A stretch of DNA of 64,000 nt from Raphanus sativus (lineage: Eukaryota; Streptophyta; Magnoliopsida; Brassicales; Brassicaceae). Made by a program: the position numbers and the translations under genes. Location of the stretch: contig NC_079518.1 in the NCBI RefSeq assembly GCF_000801105.2, forward strand, positions 9,618,106 to 9,682,105, read 5' to 3'. The notes beneath the pieces were generated by a model. That model was not told the origin of the DNA. It worked only from the letters and a program-made list of their open reading frames with translations, and did no database searches. Positions 31,856-44,042 of this stretch are shown here, in pieces (the first letter of the stretch is position 1; each line of letters starts with the position of its first letter).

Positions 31856-33182
31856 TATAGAGTATTGTTTAGGAAAGAAATAATTCAATAATCAACCACT
31901 TACTTGAGAGCTGAGAGTAGAAAGACTCCCAAAGCGTCCACTGATACCACAAGATTCCGAACTCACCAAATGCATATAAAGCCCATAAATGTGAGCCTAA
32001 CCAAATGCATATAAAGCCCATAAATGTGAGCCGAAATTGGTCAGACATTAATTAGCTTTTGACAACGAAATCTATTTTTTTTGCCAGCGACAACAAAATC
32101 TATTAAATGTCTGAAAATTATGGTTACGGCCAAGGTTAGATTTGTCAGTTTCATTCTTTATAATTTTTGTAAAACATTATTTAGTAAAATATCGAAATCA
32201 AAGAAATAGATTATATATGTGTGTATTGTCTGAAAATAACTCAGTTTAAAACCTAAAATCCAAAAAAAAAATGTATACAAATTTCAAATAAAAAAATCAA
32301 AAGATTAACATAAGAAGTTGTAAATTTAAGTGTTCAAATTTGAAAATTTCTTTTAAAGTTATCGAATTCTGAAAAATAATAGGATGAGATAGTTTTCTTC
32401 TTCTTTTTCCTCCCCTAAGGGAAAATTGAATAATGGGCTTCTAAGAATTTCTAAGCCTAACTGACTGAAGAAAATATTTAATCCAATAGCTAACTGAGTA
32501 CTGCACACATATGGAACTGTGGGCGATTTTGATAATTCAGCGGAGTACTGAATTCTGAATAGCTAAGAGAAAATGTGTCTAGTAGATGAATCTCATCAAC
32601 AGCATGTCTGCATGTGTATACAAAGCGACCGAATCACTTGGTTTGACAAACAAACTGCAGATCATACTCTTAAGTTACAAAACTACTAAAACATTTCTTG
32701 ATATTATTAATTTAAAAATAAATAATGTCAGTTAGCACACCATGTTTTTTACCATTTGTGTCTACTTGATTAAAATTTCTCTTCACTGTATTGATAGGAT
32801 ATTTTCATCTAATGTTTATTTTTTTACTGACATAGTCGTGGTTATGTTTAAAAATGAATGAAAGGTCAACATTTATTTAAAGAAGGCCTAAAATGCTCAA
32901 AATTCAAGAGACAACCTTATTCATAAGTCCAGAGGACAGATCAAAAACTTGTGAAGTATATGAACGTCCACTAGTATCTAATTCTTAATTAACCAAAGGG
33001 CATAGACCAAAACAAGTGGCTACTGACGACCAACAATAGATCTAAAGATCAAATATTTAATCCAAGTGGATATACCCTTTTTTAACACATCAAGTGGCTA
33101 TACCCTAGTTGGTGTTTTTAATATTTAAAATAGAATTTTTTTTTCTGAACCATAAAACAGAAAATAATAAAAATCAATATTG
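31856..33182. other. AT-rich intergenic DNA, no gene recognised
   Basis: Apart from the 35-bp tandem duplication listed separately, I see only AT-rich sequence with short open frames. Confidence 0.4.
31966..32032 (+). repeat. Perfect tandem duplication, 35-bp period
   Basis: Thirty-two bases starting 'ccaaatgcatataaagccca' occur at 31966 and again at 32001 without a mismatch. This is a recent local slippage or repair event. Confidence 0.85.
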
Positions 33183-33210
33183 CTCTCTCTCTCTCTATAT
33201 ATATATATAT
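33183..33210 (+). repeat. Compound (CT)n(AT)n microsatellite
   Basis: About seven CT units followed by about seven AT units. It directly precedes the candidate Helitron 5' end. Confidence 0.85.
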
Positions 33211-33536
33211 CCCCTAGTCTATATTTGAGAAGTGATTTGCCACATGTCTTCTCTACAATCGTTTTCACAAAAAAATTGTGACATGGCTATTAAGATTGAT
33301 GACATGTCATATGGTTAAATATGGATTTTATTACTCTCCAAGACACATTTTGACTTTCATATAACAATATAAGGCACATTCCACTTGCAGAACACTTTAT
33401 AGGTGTTCAAAGACTTTGATATCCTTGTAGTAAGTGAAACCAAACCGAATTTGTATTTTCTTAAACCAAATCCTACCAATCCAACTTAAACCAACTCTCA
33501 ACTTTAGATTTGTGTTTCTCTGGTTTCACGATTTTT

Positions 33537-33537
<1 letters not shown>

Positions 33538-33628
<91 letters not shown>
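33538..33628 (+). repeat. (TC)n microsatellite, about 91 bp uninterrupted
   Basis: About 45 perfect TC units. The open frames across it on both strands (poly Ser-Leu and poly Arg-Glu) are artefacts of the repeat. Confidence 0.97.
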
Positions 33629-33630
<2 letters not shown>

Positions 33631-33754
33631 CGACTATAGCGGCAGAGATCTACTCCGAACGCTAATCCTCTTAGCCTCGCCGCTCTACACCTACTTCTGC
33701 TCCTCTCCGTCATAGATAAGCTTGCGAAGGCGACTTCGTTATTGATGTTCAGGT

Positions 33755-33945
33755 AATGCCGCATGCGGCGGATGTGAGTGGCGGAGGATTTGAAGAACTG
33801 GAAGCGGTGATGGCGGATGATGTGAAGAACTAGAAGCGGTGATGGCGGATGCGGCAGTGGATGTGAATAACTGGAAGGGATGATGAAGGATGCGGCAGAG
33901 CTTAGAAGCGGAAGCGGTGATGGCGGATGCGGCAGTGGATGTAAA
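33755..33945 (+). repeat. Degenerate minisatellite, motif GAAGCGGTGATGGCGGATG
   Basis: Four to five imperfect copies of 'agaagcggtgatggcgga' with 'tgcggcagtggatgt' variants. The GC content is unusual for the surroundings. GCGG-rich subterminal repeats of this kind occur in TIR transposons, but no terminal repeats were paired here. Confidence 0.7.
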
Positions 33946-34966
33946 TGTTTGTTTGTTATTTTCAGTTACTGGTTTTTGGTCTCTCATCAAATGACCCCTT
34001 AAATCAAAGTTTTGGGCTTTAGTCTTTCTCAAACCTTACCATCAAACGCTTGAATCCATGTTTGAATGTTTTCAGATAGTGAAATAACTGGTTCTCTGAT
34101 TGTGTTTAAAAACAATTGTTTGTTTCTTCGGTTTCTTGTGACCCTATGTAAATTTGATTATAGTTTTTCTTAATTTGTTTTGTCTGACATAATAATCGCC
34201 TCAAAATGAGAATTTTTGATGATGATAGATTTTTTTTCAATTCGTCTTGTTTGTATGCTTTCGATTTCCTGTCCACAAATTTGAGAAACTTCCTTTTTTA
34301 TTTGTGGACATGTTGGCATCCACATCTGACATAATTTTTCTTTCCACTGGACCACCGCCTTCCACCGAAGCTAGCTGTTCACCACATACATGTTTCCCAG
34401 CGGATGGCTCAAAGCCTACTCCAAGCCAACAACACCCCCGAACACACTCCCCCTGACCACAATCCCCCATGTCCACAACTCCACTGTCCACAACTCGCTT
34501 GAACATGTTTCCTCGTCCCCAGAAACACTTTTATTTCTTCCTATCCTCTGGGAGAAGGAAACAAAGCACAAATTAACCTAAGTTTTTTTTCTGCGCAATC
34601 ATCAGAAAAATAATTGTCTTTTTTTTCTCCAACGAGAGAACAGATCTGCATTCAATTCATGTCCTTGTTAAAACCAACGCTCAAAGACTTTTAAATCTGA
34701 CCGCATGATCTAAATTTCTTTTATCTCATCTAACAGTGAGAAAGAGATCCCCACAAACAGCTGGCAAATGTTTTATTGTGATAAAGACAGCTTGCAAACC
34801 GGTTTTCTAACCAAACAATAACCAAACAACAACTTAGGTCTCGTTTCATTAAGGGCATAAACGTGAAACTACCCCACTAGATCCAAAAAAATGTGCCTCA
34901 CCAGCGCAATGTGTCCTTCCTTGTAATCAAAACTCAAAATGTGCCTTTTACGGCAATCAACTCTTA
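33946..34966. other. Foreign segment inside the Helitron, partly GC-richer, no gene recognised
   Basis: Bases 34290-34560 are less AT-rich than their surroundings and carry short open frames on both strands (for example a Cys/Gly-rich stretch on the minus strand). A hairpin pairs 'gtccacaaat' near 34271 with 'atttgtggac' near 34300. It could be a captured gene piece. I cannot name a source. Confidence 0.3.
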
Positions 34967-36601
34967 AATATGACATGGACAATTATAATTAATGTTGATA
35001 TATATTTTTGGAAATCTTTTTAGAATATGGCAATAACTCATATATTACATCTAATATTGATTTATATTTTTGGTAAACTTTGTAGAATATGGTAATAACT
35101 CATAAATCATTAATAAAATAAATATATTCAAATATGACATTTTGAATTTCGAAATATTATATAATTTTACTTTTATAATTATAAAAAATTATTATCTACA
35201 ATTTTCTGAATTTTTTTAAAAAAATTTAAATCGTAATATCATTAGTTTCTTTTAGATATCTGCAAATTATATAAATATTATTTAGTTTTATTTTTTAACT
35301 ATACAATTTTATATGTTTTTTAGTAATTTTGTACAAGTTGATTTAATACATTTAACCAAATGAAATAAATATTTTTTTTAATCTAAGATTTTAACTTTAT
35401 ATATATACATATATATTCTTAAAAATACTTTAAAAAAATTGCTCTTAAATTTATGCTTAATTAATGATATTTATATTAATTACTGGTCAAAATAATAAAA
35501 TATATAATATTAATAAATTACATTTTAAAATATAAAATTTAACTTTTAAAAATTCATCACTATACATGGTGCACGAAAACATTTAGATTAATAATTGTGA
35601 CATAGCTACTAAAATTGATGACATGTCTTATAGATTAATATGACATGGACAATTATATTAAATGTTAATTTATATTTTTGGTAAACTTTTAAAAATATGG
35701 CAATAACTCATATATTACATTTATTATCGATTTATATTTTTGGACTTTTTAAAAACATGGTAATAACTCATAAATCATCATTAAAATAAATATATTCAAT
35801 TATGACATTTCAAATTTCGAAATATCATTTAAATTAAAATAAATTCAAAAATATATACATATTTTTTGAAAATTATAAAAATTAAATAATAAAATCAAAT
35901 TAAATCGCAAAATTATTAGTTTCTTATATATATCTACAGATTTTATAAATATTTTTTAATTTTAATTTTTGACAATATGAAATTTTACATATTCATTCAA
36001 TATACTTAATTAAAATAAATAGATAGAGAAATCTACCTAAGATTATAATTTTAAATATATACATGCACATTCTTAAATATAATTCAAAATAAACAAAATT
36101 GTTTTTATCTTAATTTTAATGTTCAGTTAAATTAAATTATATTAAAATATTGATAAGAAAAAAGAAAATTTATAATATTAATAAAAAAATAAATATAATT
36201 TATATTTATCTATTAAAAATATTTTAAAATTCTTTTACTGCACATGGTGCAGGAAAACACCTAGTATATATATATACTAACATACATATTTATTAAAATA
36301 TTTTTTTTGCTAAAACATATTTATTAAAATATTGATCCTCGTTTTCTATACACTGAACATTTACTGGATCCTCCGTGGTAAAAGAATTAATATATAGTAT
36401 GATCAGAACACTACGAAATGATATTGTGTCTGATGCCAATTCTCAAAAAAAATGATATTGTGTTTGAATATGTTGATCTCATGAACTAACTTTAAACTGA
36501 AATGACGAGTAAAAACAATTTACGTTTATCTGATGTCATTAATCAATGATATATTTTTCTGACAAAAAAAAATCAATGATACACTATAAAGAACTCTACT
36601 A

Positions 36602-37439
36602 CTCCCTCCATCTATCTTATTAAAACAGAAACATTCTATTGGACCTAACATTTATTTTGTAAGTTTTTAAATTAAATACACATTTATACTTTATAGTTAA
36701 ACATACATTAAGTCACTAATGTTCCTTTCTTTATACTACTATCCATGTTTCCAAACAATATACTTATCTCTTTATACTACTATCAATGTTTCCAAACAAT
36801 ATATTTTTTATACTACTATCAATGTTTCCAAATAATACAATAATTAATCTTAGTTATTTTATATCTATCATTTTCTCTTTAAAATTTTATAGAAACGTCG
36901 TAATTTCATAAATTGCAAAATAGTGAACTTTATAAAATTTCGATTATTAGATTACATATCGGTCATCCATCAGTTCAATCGGTTAGTCTTGGGTTTTAGT
37001 GATTTTTTAATATGAATATTTTAAAAACATAAATTAAATTGTCAAATCTCCGGATTAACCGGTATAATCACAATCGGGTTGAATTTAACAATACTGATTT
37101 AAATGCAAAAATATTTTAAATACACACTCTTTAAAAATAACCAAAATATTTATTAAATTATTAGTGAAATTTTTCATCGTAAAATATCCCGGGCTTCAAA
37201 AGCGCGGATCAAAATCTAGTTTCATATTATTTGTCGTTCTAAGTCTTTGCACATAAATTAAGAAAATATTTAATTTTACATATTTCCAAAATAAAAATAC
37301 TATTACCAATACACATCAACCAATATAAAAATAGAACAGAGAATATTTTCAATAAATTTTGCATTGAAAACCGAAAACGACACTTATTTTGAAACAAAAA
37401 TTTTGTTTTAAAACGACATATAATTTGAAACGGAGGGAG
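36602..37439. mobile_element. Stowaway MITE split by a nested Helitron
   Basis: The left terminus CTCCCTCCA (36602-36610) is preceded by TA. The right terminus GGAGGGAG ends at 37439 and is followed by TA. With bases 36611-37219 removed, the left end reads CTCCCTCCATTTCATATTAT then TTGTCGTT, the inverted counterpart of the right end with only three differences in about 30 bases. The bare MITE is 229 bp. TIR sequence and TA duplication identify the Stowaway (Tc1/mariner) class. Confidence 0.88.
36611..37219 (+). mobile_element. Non-autonomous Helitron, 609 bp, inserted at A|T in the MITE terminus
   Basis: It begins TCTATCTTATTAAAACAGAA and ends with a GC-rich hairpin (CCCGGGCTT...AAGCGCGG, 37188-37207, one stem mismatch), then ATCAAAATCTAG. 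The host bases are A (36610) and T (37220), the canonical Helitron site. It makes no target duplication. The interior is AT-rich and non-coding. Confidence 0.85.
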
Positions 37440-37691
37440 TATAAAATTGTAGTTCTCGGAAAAGACACGCCCTTATTGATTTATGAGTTTCAGATCTTCC
37501 ATGTGAATATATATTATATTTTTTTCTTGTTCGCGAGTCACCCATAGTATTGCAATTGCAATCAATCGATTTCGCTCTTTTTACTATCCTTTGCCACCTC
37601 CCAATGCAAAACTCATTCATTCGTTCATTCATGATTTGGCAGTTTCTATCCAAAATCAGTGGGTAAAACTGATAAGTACGCAATACACATG

Positions 37692-38193
37692 CTCCCTCTG
37701 TTTCATTTTGTTTCATACTTCGTTTGTTTCTAAATAAACGTCATTCTGACATTTTTATATAGATTAAAAAAGTGATGAAAATATATGTAATTTGTTATTA
37801 ATTATAACATTTTGACCAATAATATTTGAGATAAATAAAATTATCTATAAAATTAATGGAGTTTCCAGTTATTTTTTAGCTGAAAATAAGTATAATTTAC
37901 ATTAGAATATAAAGTGGCACTTTTTGTATAACAAGAAAAAAATGTTAGAACAACACTTATCATGAAATAGAGAGTATTGTTATCATTTTAGATTGTACAC
38001 ACATCTTAAAATAATATTTAATTTTATATATTTCTTATACAAAGATCATTATCTATAAACTTAATTATATTTCAACCAATAAAAATAGAATAACATATAC
38101 AATTAATAAATTTTGCATTCAAATTATAAAACATCATTTATTTTGAAACAAAAAAAATTATTCTACAGTGAAAACTAAATTGAAACGGAGGGA
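37692..38193. mobile_element. Two adjacent diverged Stowaway-like MITEs
   Basis: The first runs from CTCCCTCTGTTTC (37692) to GAAATAGAGAG (37974), followed by TA. The second, about 37980-38193, ends GAAACGGAGGGA. Its interior matches the MITEs at 5571 and 37220 ('tatttaattttata', 'aataaattttgcatt'). Both have lost part of their termini. Confidence 0.6.
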
Positions 38194-40250
38194 AATTATA
38201 TATGCATTACTGAATACTTTTTCTGAATAATTTGATATTTATATAGGAATCAAAGCTATATCATAATGTATACTGAAGTTCTGTGGGTTTTGTTTTTTCG
38301 TCACAGGAGAAAATTATTGAAATATAGCACATAGAATGATGCTATAATATGTTGGTGTTGACAGAGGTATGAAACTTAAATAAGTATATCAATATGTATA
38401 GAATTATTACATTGATAATTCATATTGCAAATAATGCCTAGATGCCTAGATGCAGAGTACATGTTGATTTTGGCTTTGTGTGCAATTAAGTCACACGTGT
38501 TTAATTCTTTTTTTTGGTTCTCCACAAAGAAGATTTGATTCCTAATGACAATGGTGATGACTTCATGATGACAAAAAAAGTTTTATGACAAAAATACTCA
38601 CTAATACATTCGGCCATCAGTATTAGGCTATTAGCTAAGAAAGCTAGAAATATAATGTTAATCAATGAAATGTTAACAAATGTAAAGATTTTTTTTTTAA
38701 AATTATGAAAATTCTCGCAAACAAGATATTTCTCCTTTTTCTTTTTTTTTTCTTATGATTATTTATCATATTTATTTTTATTTAAGAGATTTTCTTTGAA
38801 AGTTTAAGAGAGATTATTTTAAAAGACTCACTAATAAAGATGTCTTTTAGATTACAATCTTACAACAAAATCAACAAAGTTTGCTATATATATATACATA
38901 TTTATATATAATTAATCTAAAACTATAGGAACAAATTGTAGTTTTATAAGCAGCACTCAAAATTGACATATTTTCAGAAAATAATCTTGTTGAAAATAAA
39001 GAAAATTAGAATAGTGCGTGTGCGCGCGGGTTATAAATTTCTTTATTAATCAAAGAAACATGTGTTGTTAATTAGACTTGTTTTGTTCGAAGCTAGACAA
39101 AAAAATTTGCTGCGTTCGAGGAAAGTTCTCATTTCATTTTTTTTTTCATTTCATTTTTCTTAACTTAATTTACTAGTTACATCGTTATTATCGCATTGGT
39201 GAATATATATCATGGCCAATCATCTAAAAACGGACTAGCAGCTAAATACGACTCGAAGTATTAATAATAATCATGTTTGATTATATACTCACATATGGGT
39301 CTCAATGATCATCATTTGGAAAAATAAACTTATACTCGAATATTGGTTGATAGTTGAATGTTACTGGCGAAGGATGAGCCACCATGGGCGACAATAAGAC
39401 AAGACACCGCCAACCAAATTGTGAGAGAATATCTTACCTGGGTCCCATGATTACGTCATCATGTAATAAAACCTGAACCAGCAAATGCCTGCCCATCTTT
39501 TGTTTCATTGCGATTGTTTTTGTTTTTGCTTCTCTCCTTTCGTCCTCTTAAACTAGCACGGAACATGCAATTATTTCAATAAGTTACAGGATTATGGATT
39601 ACCAAAACAAGTTACAGGATTATGTAGGTTCACTCCAGCTGCTTTCCTTTTTCAGGGATAACCTACCTCTTCCATGGTAATGGTACCCACCTCCAAACAA
39701 CTTCAATACTGTCCGAGTGTTTATCCGAACACTAAAGGTAACGAAGAAAAAATTGTGATTATTTGGGTGTATTGTCGAGACTTTGTTGAGTGGTCGTAAC
39801 GTCTGTTGCGTGATCTTGTTGGAGGGTAGTCATAGGGCTTCCGGGCTGTCCAAGTTTCATAAGTATAAATTAAGGGTAATCACGAAATAACGTCTTATTT
39901 AAAAAAAATTCCGATAGCCACCCGTTTCAAAAACTAGTCTCCACATAAACTAGCGAAAAGAACTTAACATTTTATCTACTGTCTTCGTGTGCACAATAAC
40001 AAAGAGGTGAAGTAGATAACCCTAGACTGAGGTACCCACAAGGACCACAACAAACGAAAATGATTTAACGATAAATAAGAAAACAGTAGGATTCTATGAA
40101 AATTTACCAGGTCCTACATTTTTTTCCAGGTCCTACATTATGACACCAATCAACAAGAGATATGATAACTTTCCAAGATATTTTTACCTTATCCGAGTAT
40201 CAAAGACTAGCGGGGTAAATAGTAAATTGATTTCTCCACCTCTAATTTAA
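38194..40250. other. AT-rich intergenic DNA and distal CIPK6 upstream region
   Basis: No gene is seen. Small local duplications occur ('aagttacaggattatg' at about 39580 and 39610; 'ccaggtcctacattt' near 40109 and 40127). Confidence 0.4.
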
Positions 40251-40261
40251 GGACACGTGTC
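40251..40261 (+). promoter_or_regulatory. G-box / ABRE-like element upstream of CIPK6
   Basis: GGACACGTGTC contains the CACGTG core in the ACACGTGT context bound by bZIP (ABF/AREB) factors. It lies about 150 bases upstream of the TATA box. ABA and salt regulation of CIPK6 in Arabidopsis makes the site plausible. Binding itself is inferred. Confidence 0.5.
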
Positions 40262-40407
40262 GTCGTCCCTCTCAAATAATTGACAATCACGATGCCGCTA
40301 CAAGCCTACAAGGAAGCCTCCACACACCTTTTGGCCAATGAACGGTGTAGACTGTGTAGTTAATCACTACTAATAAGGGTAATCACGTAATAGCAAGTCG
40401 TTAAGCT

Positions 40408-40417
40408 CTATATAAAG
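40408..40417 (+). promoter_or_regulatory. CIPK6 TATA box
   Basis: CTATATAAAG is a strong plant TATA match, about 300 bases upstream of the coding start. It is followed by a pyrimidine-rich (CT)n leader near 40470-40486. Confidence 0.7.
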
Positions 40418-40529
40418 ACAACTTTTTCTCTGCTTTTGTCCGGCGAAACTAAACAGAACTTAGATCTCGTTTCTCTCTCTCTCTCTACTGATTTTGAGAA
40501 AAAAAAAGGTGAAAGAAACTTTTAAGGGA

Positions 40530-40638
40530 ATGCAGAGAGATGGTCGGAGTATCGCCGGTGAAGACTAAGCTGTGTGATCGTTTTAACCGATCTGTCACCG
40601 GCAGAAACAGCCACCGGAAACACGTTGAGGACGGGTGA
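40530..40638 (+). promoter_or_regulatory. Two overlapping upstream ORFs in the CIPK6 leader
   Basis: The first uORF, 40530-40568, codes 12 residues (MQRDGRSIAGED). The second, 40540-40638 in another frame, codes 32 residues starting MVGVSPVKTKLCDRF. Both end before the main ATG at 40715. They would be expected to lower CIPK6 translation if the transcript starts near 40440. Part of the second uORF could instead descend from an ancestral CIPK6 N-terminus, which in Arabidopsis also begins MVG (from memory). Confidence 0.5.
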
Positions 40639-40714
40639 TTAGTTCAAAAAGCACCAGAGATCGAAATCCTAAATCTTTTTTTTCTTTCTTTTTTAATATT
40701 TGTAAGAAAAAACT

Positions 40715-41989
40715 ATGGAGAAAGGATCTGAGGCTAAGGCAAGTACTACAGGGCTTCTCCACGGGCGTTACGAGCTAGGTCGTCTCCTAGGGCACGGTAC
40801 ATTCGCGAAAGTGTACCACGCACGTAACGTAACAACCGGAAAAAGCATGGCGATGAAAGTCGTGGCCAAAGAGAAAGTCATAAAGGTTGGCATGGTGGAG
40901 CAGATCAAGCGAGAGATCTCGGTGATGAGCATGGTGAAGCATCCCAACATCGTCGAGCTCCACGAGGTCATGGCCAGCAAATCCAAGATCTACTTCGCCA
41001 TGGAGCTGGTCCGAGGCGGCGAGCTGTTCGCCAAAATCTCCAAAGGGAGACTACGCGAGGACGTGGCGCGCGTGTACTTCCAGCAGCTGATCTCCGCCGT
41101 CGATTTCTGCCATAGCCGGGGGGTTTACCACCGCGATCTCAAACCGGAGAATCTCTTGCTTGACGAAGAAGGCAACCTTAAGGTCACTGACTTCGGTCTC
41201 TCTGCTTTGACTGAGCATTTGAAGCAAGACGGGCTTTTCCACACGACGTGTGGAACTCCGGCGTACGTCGCGCCGGAGGTTATACTGAAGAAAGGATACG
41301 ACGGAGCTAAGGCGGATCTGTGGTCCTGCGGTGTGATCCTCTTTGTGCTTCTCGCTGGGTACTTACCGTTTCAAGATGATAACCTTGTGAACATGTATAG
41401 GAAGATATACAGAGGAGACTTCAAGTGCCCTGGTTGGCTTTCTTCCGATGCAAGAAAGCTCGTAACGAAGCTTCTGGATCCGAATCCGAATACCCGAATC
41501 ACCATCGATAAGGTTATGGACTCGGCTTGGTTCAAGAAACACTCCGCTAGGTCCAAGAACGAGCCAGGCGTTGTGGGAGAGGCGAAGGAAGAGATCTCGG
41601 AGACGTTAAACGCGTTCCACATCATCGCCTTGTCTGAAGGGTTTGATCTCTCGCCGTTGTTCGAGGAGAAGAAGAAAGAGGAGAAGAGAGAGATGAGATT
41701 CGCGACTTCTAGGCCCGCGAGTAGTGTCATCTCGAGCCTTGAGGAAGCTGCGAGAGTTGGGGATAAGTTCGATGTGAGGAAGAGTGAGAGTAGAGTGAGG
41801 ATTGAAGGGAAACAGAATGGTCGGAAAGGGAAGTTGGCGGTGGAGGCGGAGATATTCGCGGTGGCTCCATCGTTTGTTGTCGTGGAGGTGAAGAAAGATC
41901 ATGGAGACACTCTTGAGTACAATAACTTTTGCAGTACGGCTCTTAGACCAGCTCTCAAAGACATTTTCTGGACTTCTACACCTGTTTAA
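40715..41989 (+). CDS. CIPK6: CBL-interacting protein kinase CIPK6 (SnRK3.14)
   Basis: A single uninterrupted exon of 424 codons. The kinase domain begins [19 protein letters not shown] (residues 19-37), with the ATP-binding Lys at 48, HRDLKPEN at 139-146, DFG at 159-161 and APE at 186-188. The NAF/FISL motif that binds CBL calcium sensors is [18 protein letters not shown] (299-316). The C-terminal phosphatase-interaction region and the [18 protein letters not shown] tail follow. CBL binding to NAF releases autoinhibition; CIPK6 acts at the plasma membrane with CBL4 and related sensors in K+ channel traffic, auxin and salt responses. It is slightly shorter than the Arabidopsis protein (about 441 from memory), through a shorter N-terminus and a gap before NAF. 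The intronless structure suits the intron-poor CIPK clade. Confidence 0.96.
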   Translation: MEKGSEAKASTTGLLHGRYELGRLLGHGTFAKVYHARNVTTGKSMAMKVVAKEKVIKVGMVEQIKREISVMSMVKHPNIVELHEVMASKSKIYFAMELVRGGELFAKISKGRLREDVARVYFQQLISAVDFCHSRGVYHRDLKPENLLLDEEGNLKVTDFGLSALTEHLKQDGLFHTTCGTPAYVAPEVILKKGYDGAKADLWSCGVILFVLLAGYLPFQDDNLVNMYRKIYRGDFKCPGWLSSDARKLVTKLLDPNPNTRITIDKVMDSAWFKKHSARSKNEPGVVGEAKEEISETLNAFHIIALSEGFDLSPLFEEKKKEEKREMRFATSRPASSVISSLEEAARVGDKFDVRKSESRVRIEGKQNGRKGKLAVEAEIFAVAPSFVVVEVKKDHGDTLEYNNFCSTALRPALKDIFWTSTPV

Positions 41990-44039
41990 ATCTTTGTGTG
42001 TTTATGTTCCTGTCTGAAAAAAGTATTGTTGGATTCTAGATTCGGTTCGTGATTCTTGTTCTTGATTCTTGAATCGTTTGGATCGTGTAAAAAGGTTTGA
42101 GTCTTTTCATCATTTGTGTGTTCTGTCTCCTTGTTGTCGATATGTTGCTTCACGAAGCAGAGATTGTTGTGTGGTTCTGTTCCTGTGGTTCAGCATGGTG
42201 TCTTAAAGATTCCGTATCAACAAATGATATTTATGATTTTAAGAATGTTCAATTGTCAATTCTTATGCATTCTCGTTATCTGTTTTATTGTTCTTTTGCA
42301 TTACATTGGAATGATTAGGACATCATCATCATCTTTGTCTAAACCTCTTCCAATTGGAGTTGGTCCAGTTTAGACTAATGTCTTATTAATACATGTGTTA
42401 TTCTGATGCGTGTCGACATAACTCATTTGAATTTGTGTGTGATTAACTTTATTGAGTATTACTCCCTATGTACACATAAGTGTTATCTAATCAATAGTGT
42501 AAGATAAGTTATATAGTCACTAGTCTGGTAGCTTTAGCGATTGGATTACAGCTCAAACGTGGTATCGATAATATGATTAACGATGTCTTTGTTTTGACGT
42601 CAAATATAAATGGAGATAAGTATTAGTACTTGGTTTGGTGAAGATAAAAAATAGTGGAGTAGAAAAGTTGATGGATCCTGATAATATTAAAAGAAAAAAG
42701 GAAGATGAGGTGGGCAACAAAACAAAAGTAGAAGCTGCATGATTGTGATGGATGTTTCACAAACCATATTATATATATCTTATCTGTTTTACATCTCACT
42801 AATAAAGTTTCTTTTTCATATTTTTGACATGTGATCAATTATGAAGATGCAAACCACCAACCGCATGATTTATTACCTCAAAGAAAATAATTGTGACATT
42901 TAACATTTGGAAATGTGAAACCTCCTAGAGCCATCGAATTTTACCAATTACAGACTTTTCTTATGGCATTTTTCTTGATCACTGTAGAAACCTTATATTC
43001 TGTTTTGTAAAAACTTTATACAAGGCCGGTTTTGATCAAATATCACGTATACATGTATGAGTTTCACCTGTCTATTCTCTACTGACCTACACAGGATGTA
43101 GTCATGTGGACACGGTCGTATTGGGGGTTCTTTGTCACTTTTAGTCGTTGTTTTATGTTGATTGATAACTAATTTGTCACTGATTAACAGACGGATTTTA
43201 AGTTGCGTGGCAATAAGGCCCAGTTTGATGACAGAAAGTTGCGGTTCACCTAAGTTCTTCTCCCCTACAATCTGCGGTACTAGTTTACTCTAATAATCAT
43301 ACAAATCTTTCACTAGGAAGAAAAGAAGTAATAATTCTATAAGATTTTTTCTCATTTAACATATGCATTATATTAAAAGAGCTTATAATTGACAAATTAT
43401 ACTGTATTATTCTACCCGTATACAGTCAGGTTCCGGTCCGGAGAATTGATCGTTTTGAGAATTATGATTTTTATATGACAACTTTAGTTATAAGTAAACA
43501 CTGAAGATTTTATATGAAAATAAATGCATGAACTTTTATTTGAGCGTACTAACAAATTTAAACTGTCAGATTGGCAATATTACATATATAATATATATAT
43601 ATATATATTATATATATATATTATATATATATATATAGTACTCGAGATTTCTCACGTATTCAGAAAATGCAACTCTGATTTATAATGGCCTCGCAAGAGA
43701 AAATGTAATGATATGTCATAAATTCGAACAGGGTGATATTGATCGACTGGTATATAATACATTCACATGGGTTTGAATAATGTTTTATACCTTTGGTTGT
43801 TTTTAATAAGATGAGACATGATCACGAATAGGTTTTGGTTATCTGTCCACAGAACTCGAAATGCCGCGATATGCACGTCACCACGCACCACCGTTGATCT
43901 TAGTCCATGTGGTTTCTTATCTGATCTAATGATCTTCTTGGAATTCAGATGATGTGATATTGTGTAGTGTTCAGATGATGAGTAAAAATGGACGTTCTAA
44001 TAGAGTTGCATATATAAGAAAAAAAAATTAGAGAGATAT
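41990..44039. other. CIPK6 3' UTR and AT-rich intergenic DNA
   Basis: Bases 41990-42380 are likely 3' UTR and flank (the short open frames there have no features). A (TA)n-rich self-complementary tract lies at about 43584-43637. Nothing else is recognised. Confidence 0.4.
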
Positions 44040-44042
44040 TTA

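Larger units (their letters stand above)
33218..36264 (+). mobile_element. Composite non-autonomous Helitron with tandem tails
   Basis: The right end is a clear Helitron 3' terminus: hairpin CTGCAC-ATG-GTGCAG (36238-36252), then GAAAACACCTAG ending at 36264 and followed by T. Two diverged ~625-bp units, 34967-35586 and 35637-36264 (period 670), share 'aatatgacatggacaatta' and 'ggcaataactcatatattac'. The first ends in a decayed copy of the same hairpin. The candidate 5' end TCTATATTTGAGAAG at 33218 is followed by 'ttgtgacatggctatta', which recurs at 35594 between the units. The middle (about 33370-34960) is foreign. No Rep/helicase gene is seen. The 3' end is strong; the 5' end is inferred. 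Confidence 0.6.

Noticed and set aside
33434..33764. Open frames of about 90 codons on both strands with poly Ser-Leu or poly Arg-Glu
   Set aside because: They are translations of the 91-bp TC microsatellite.
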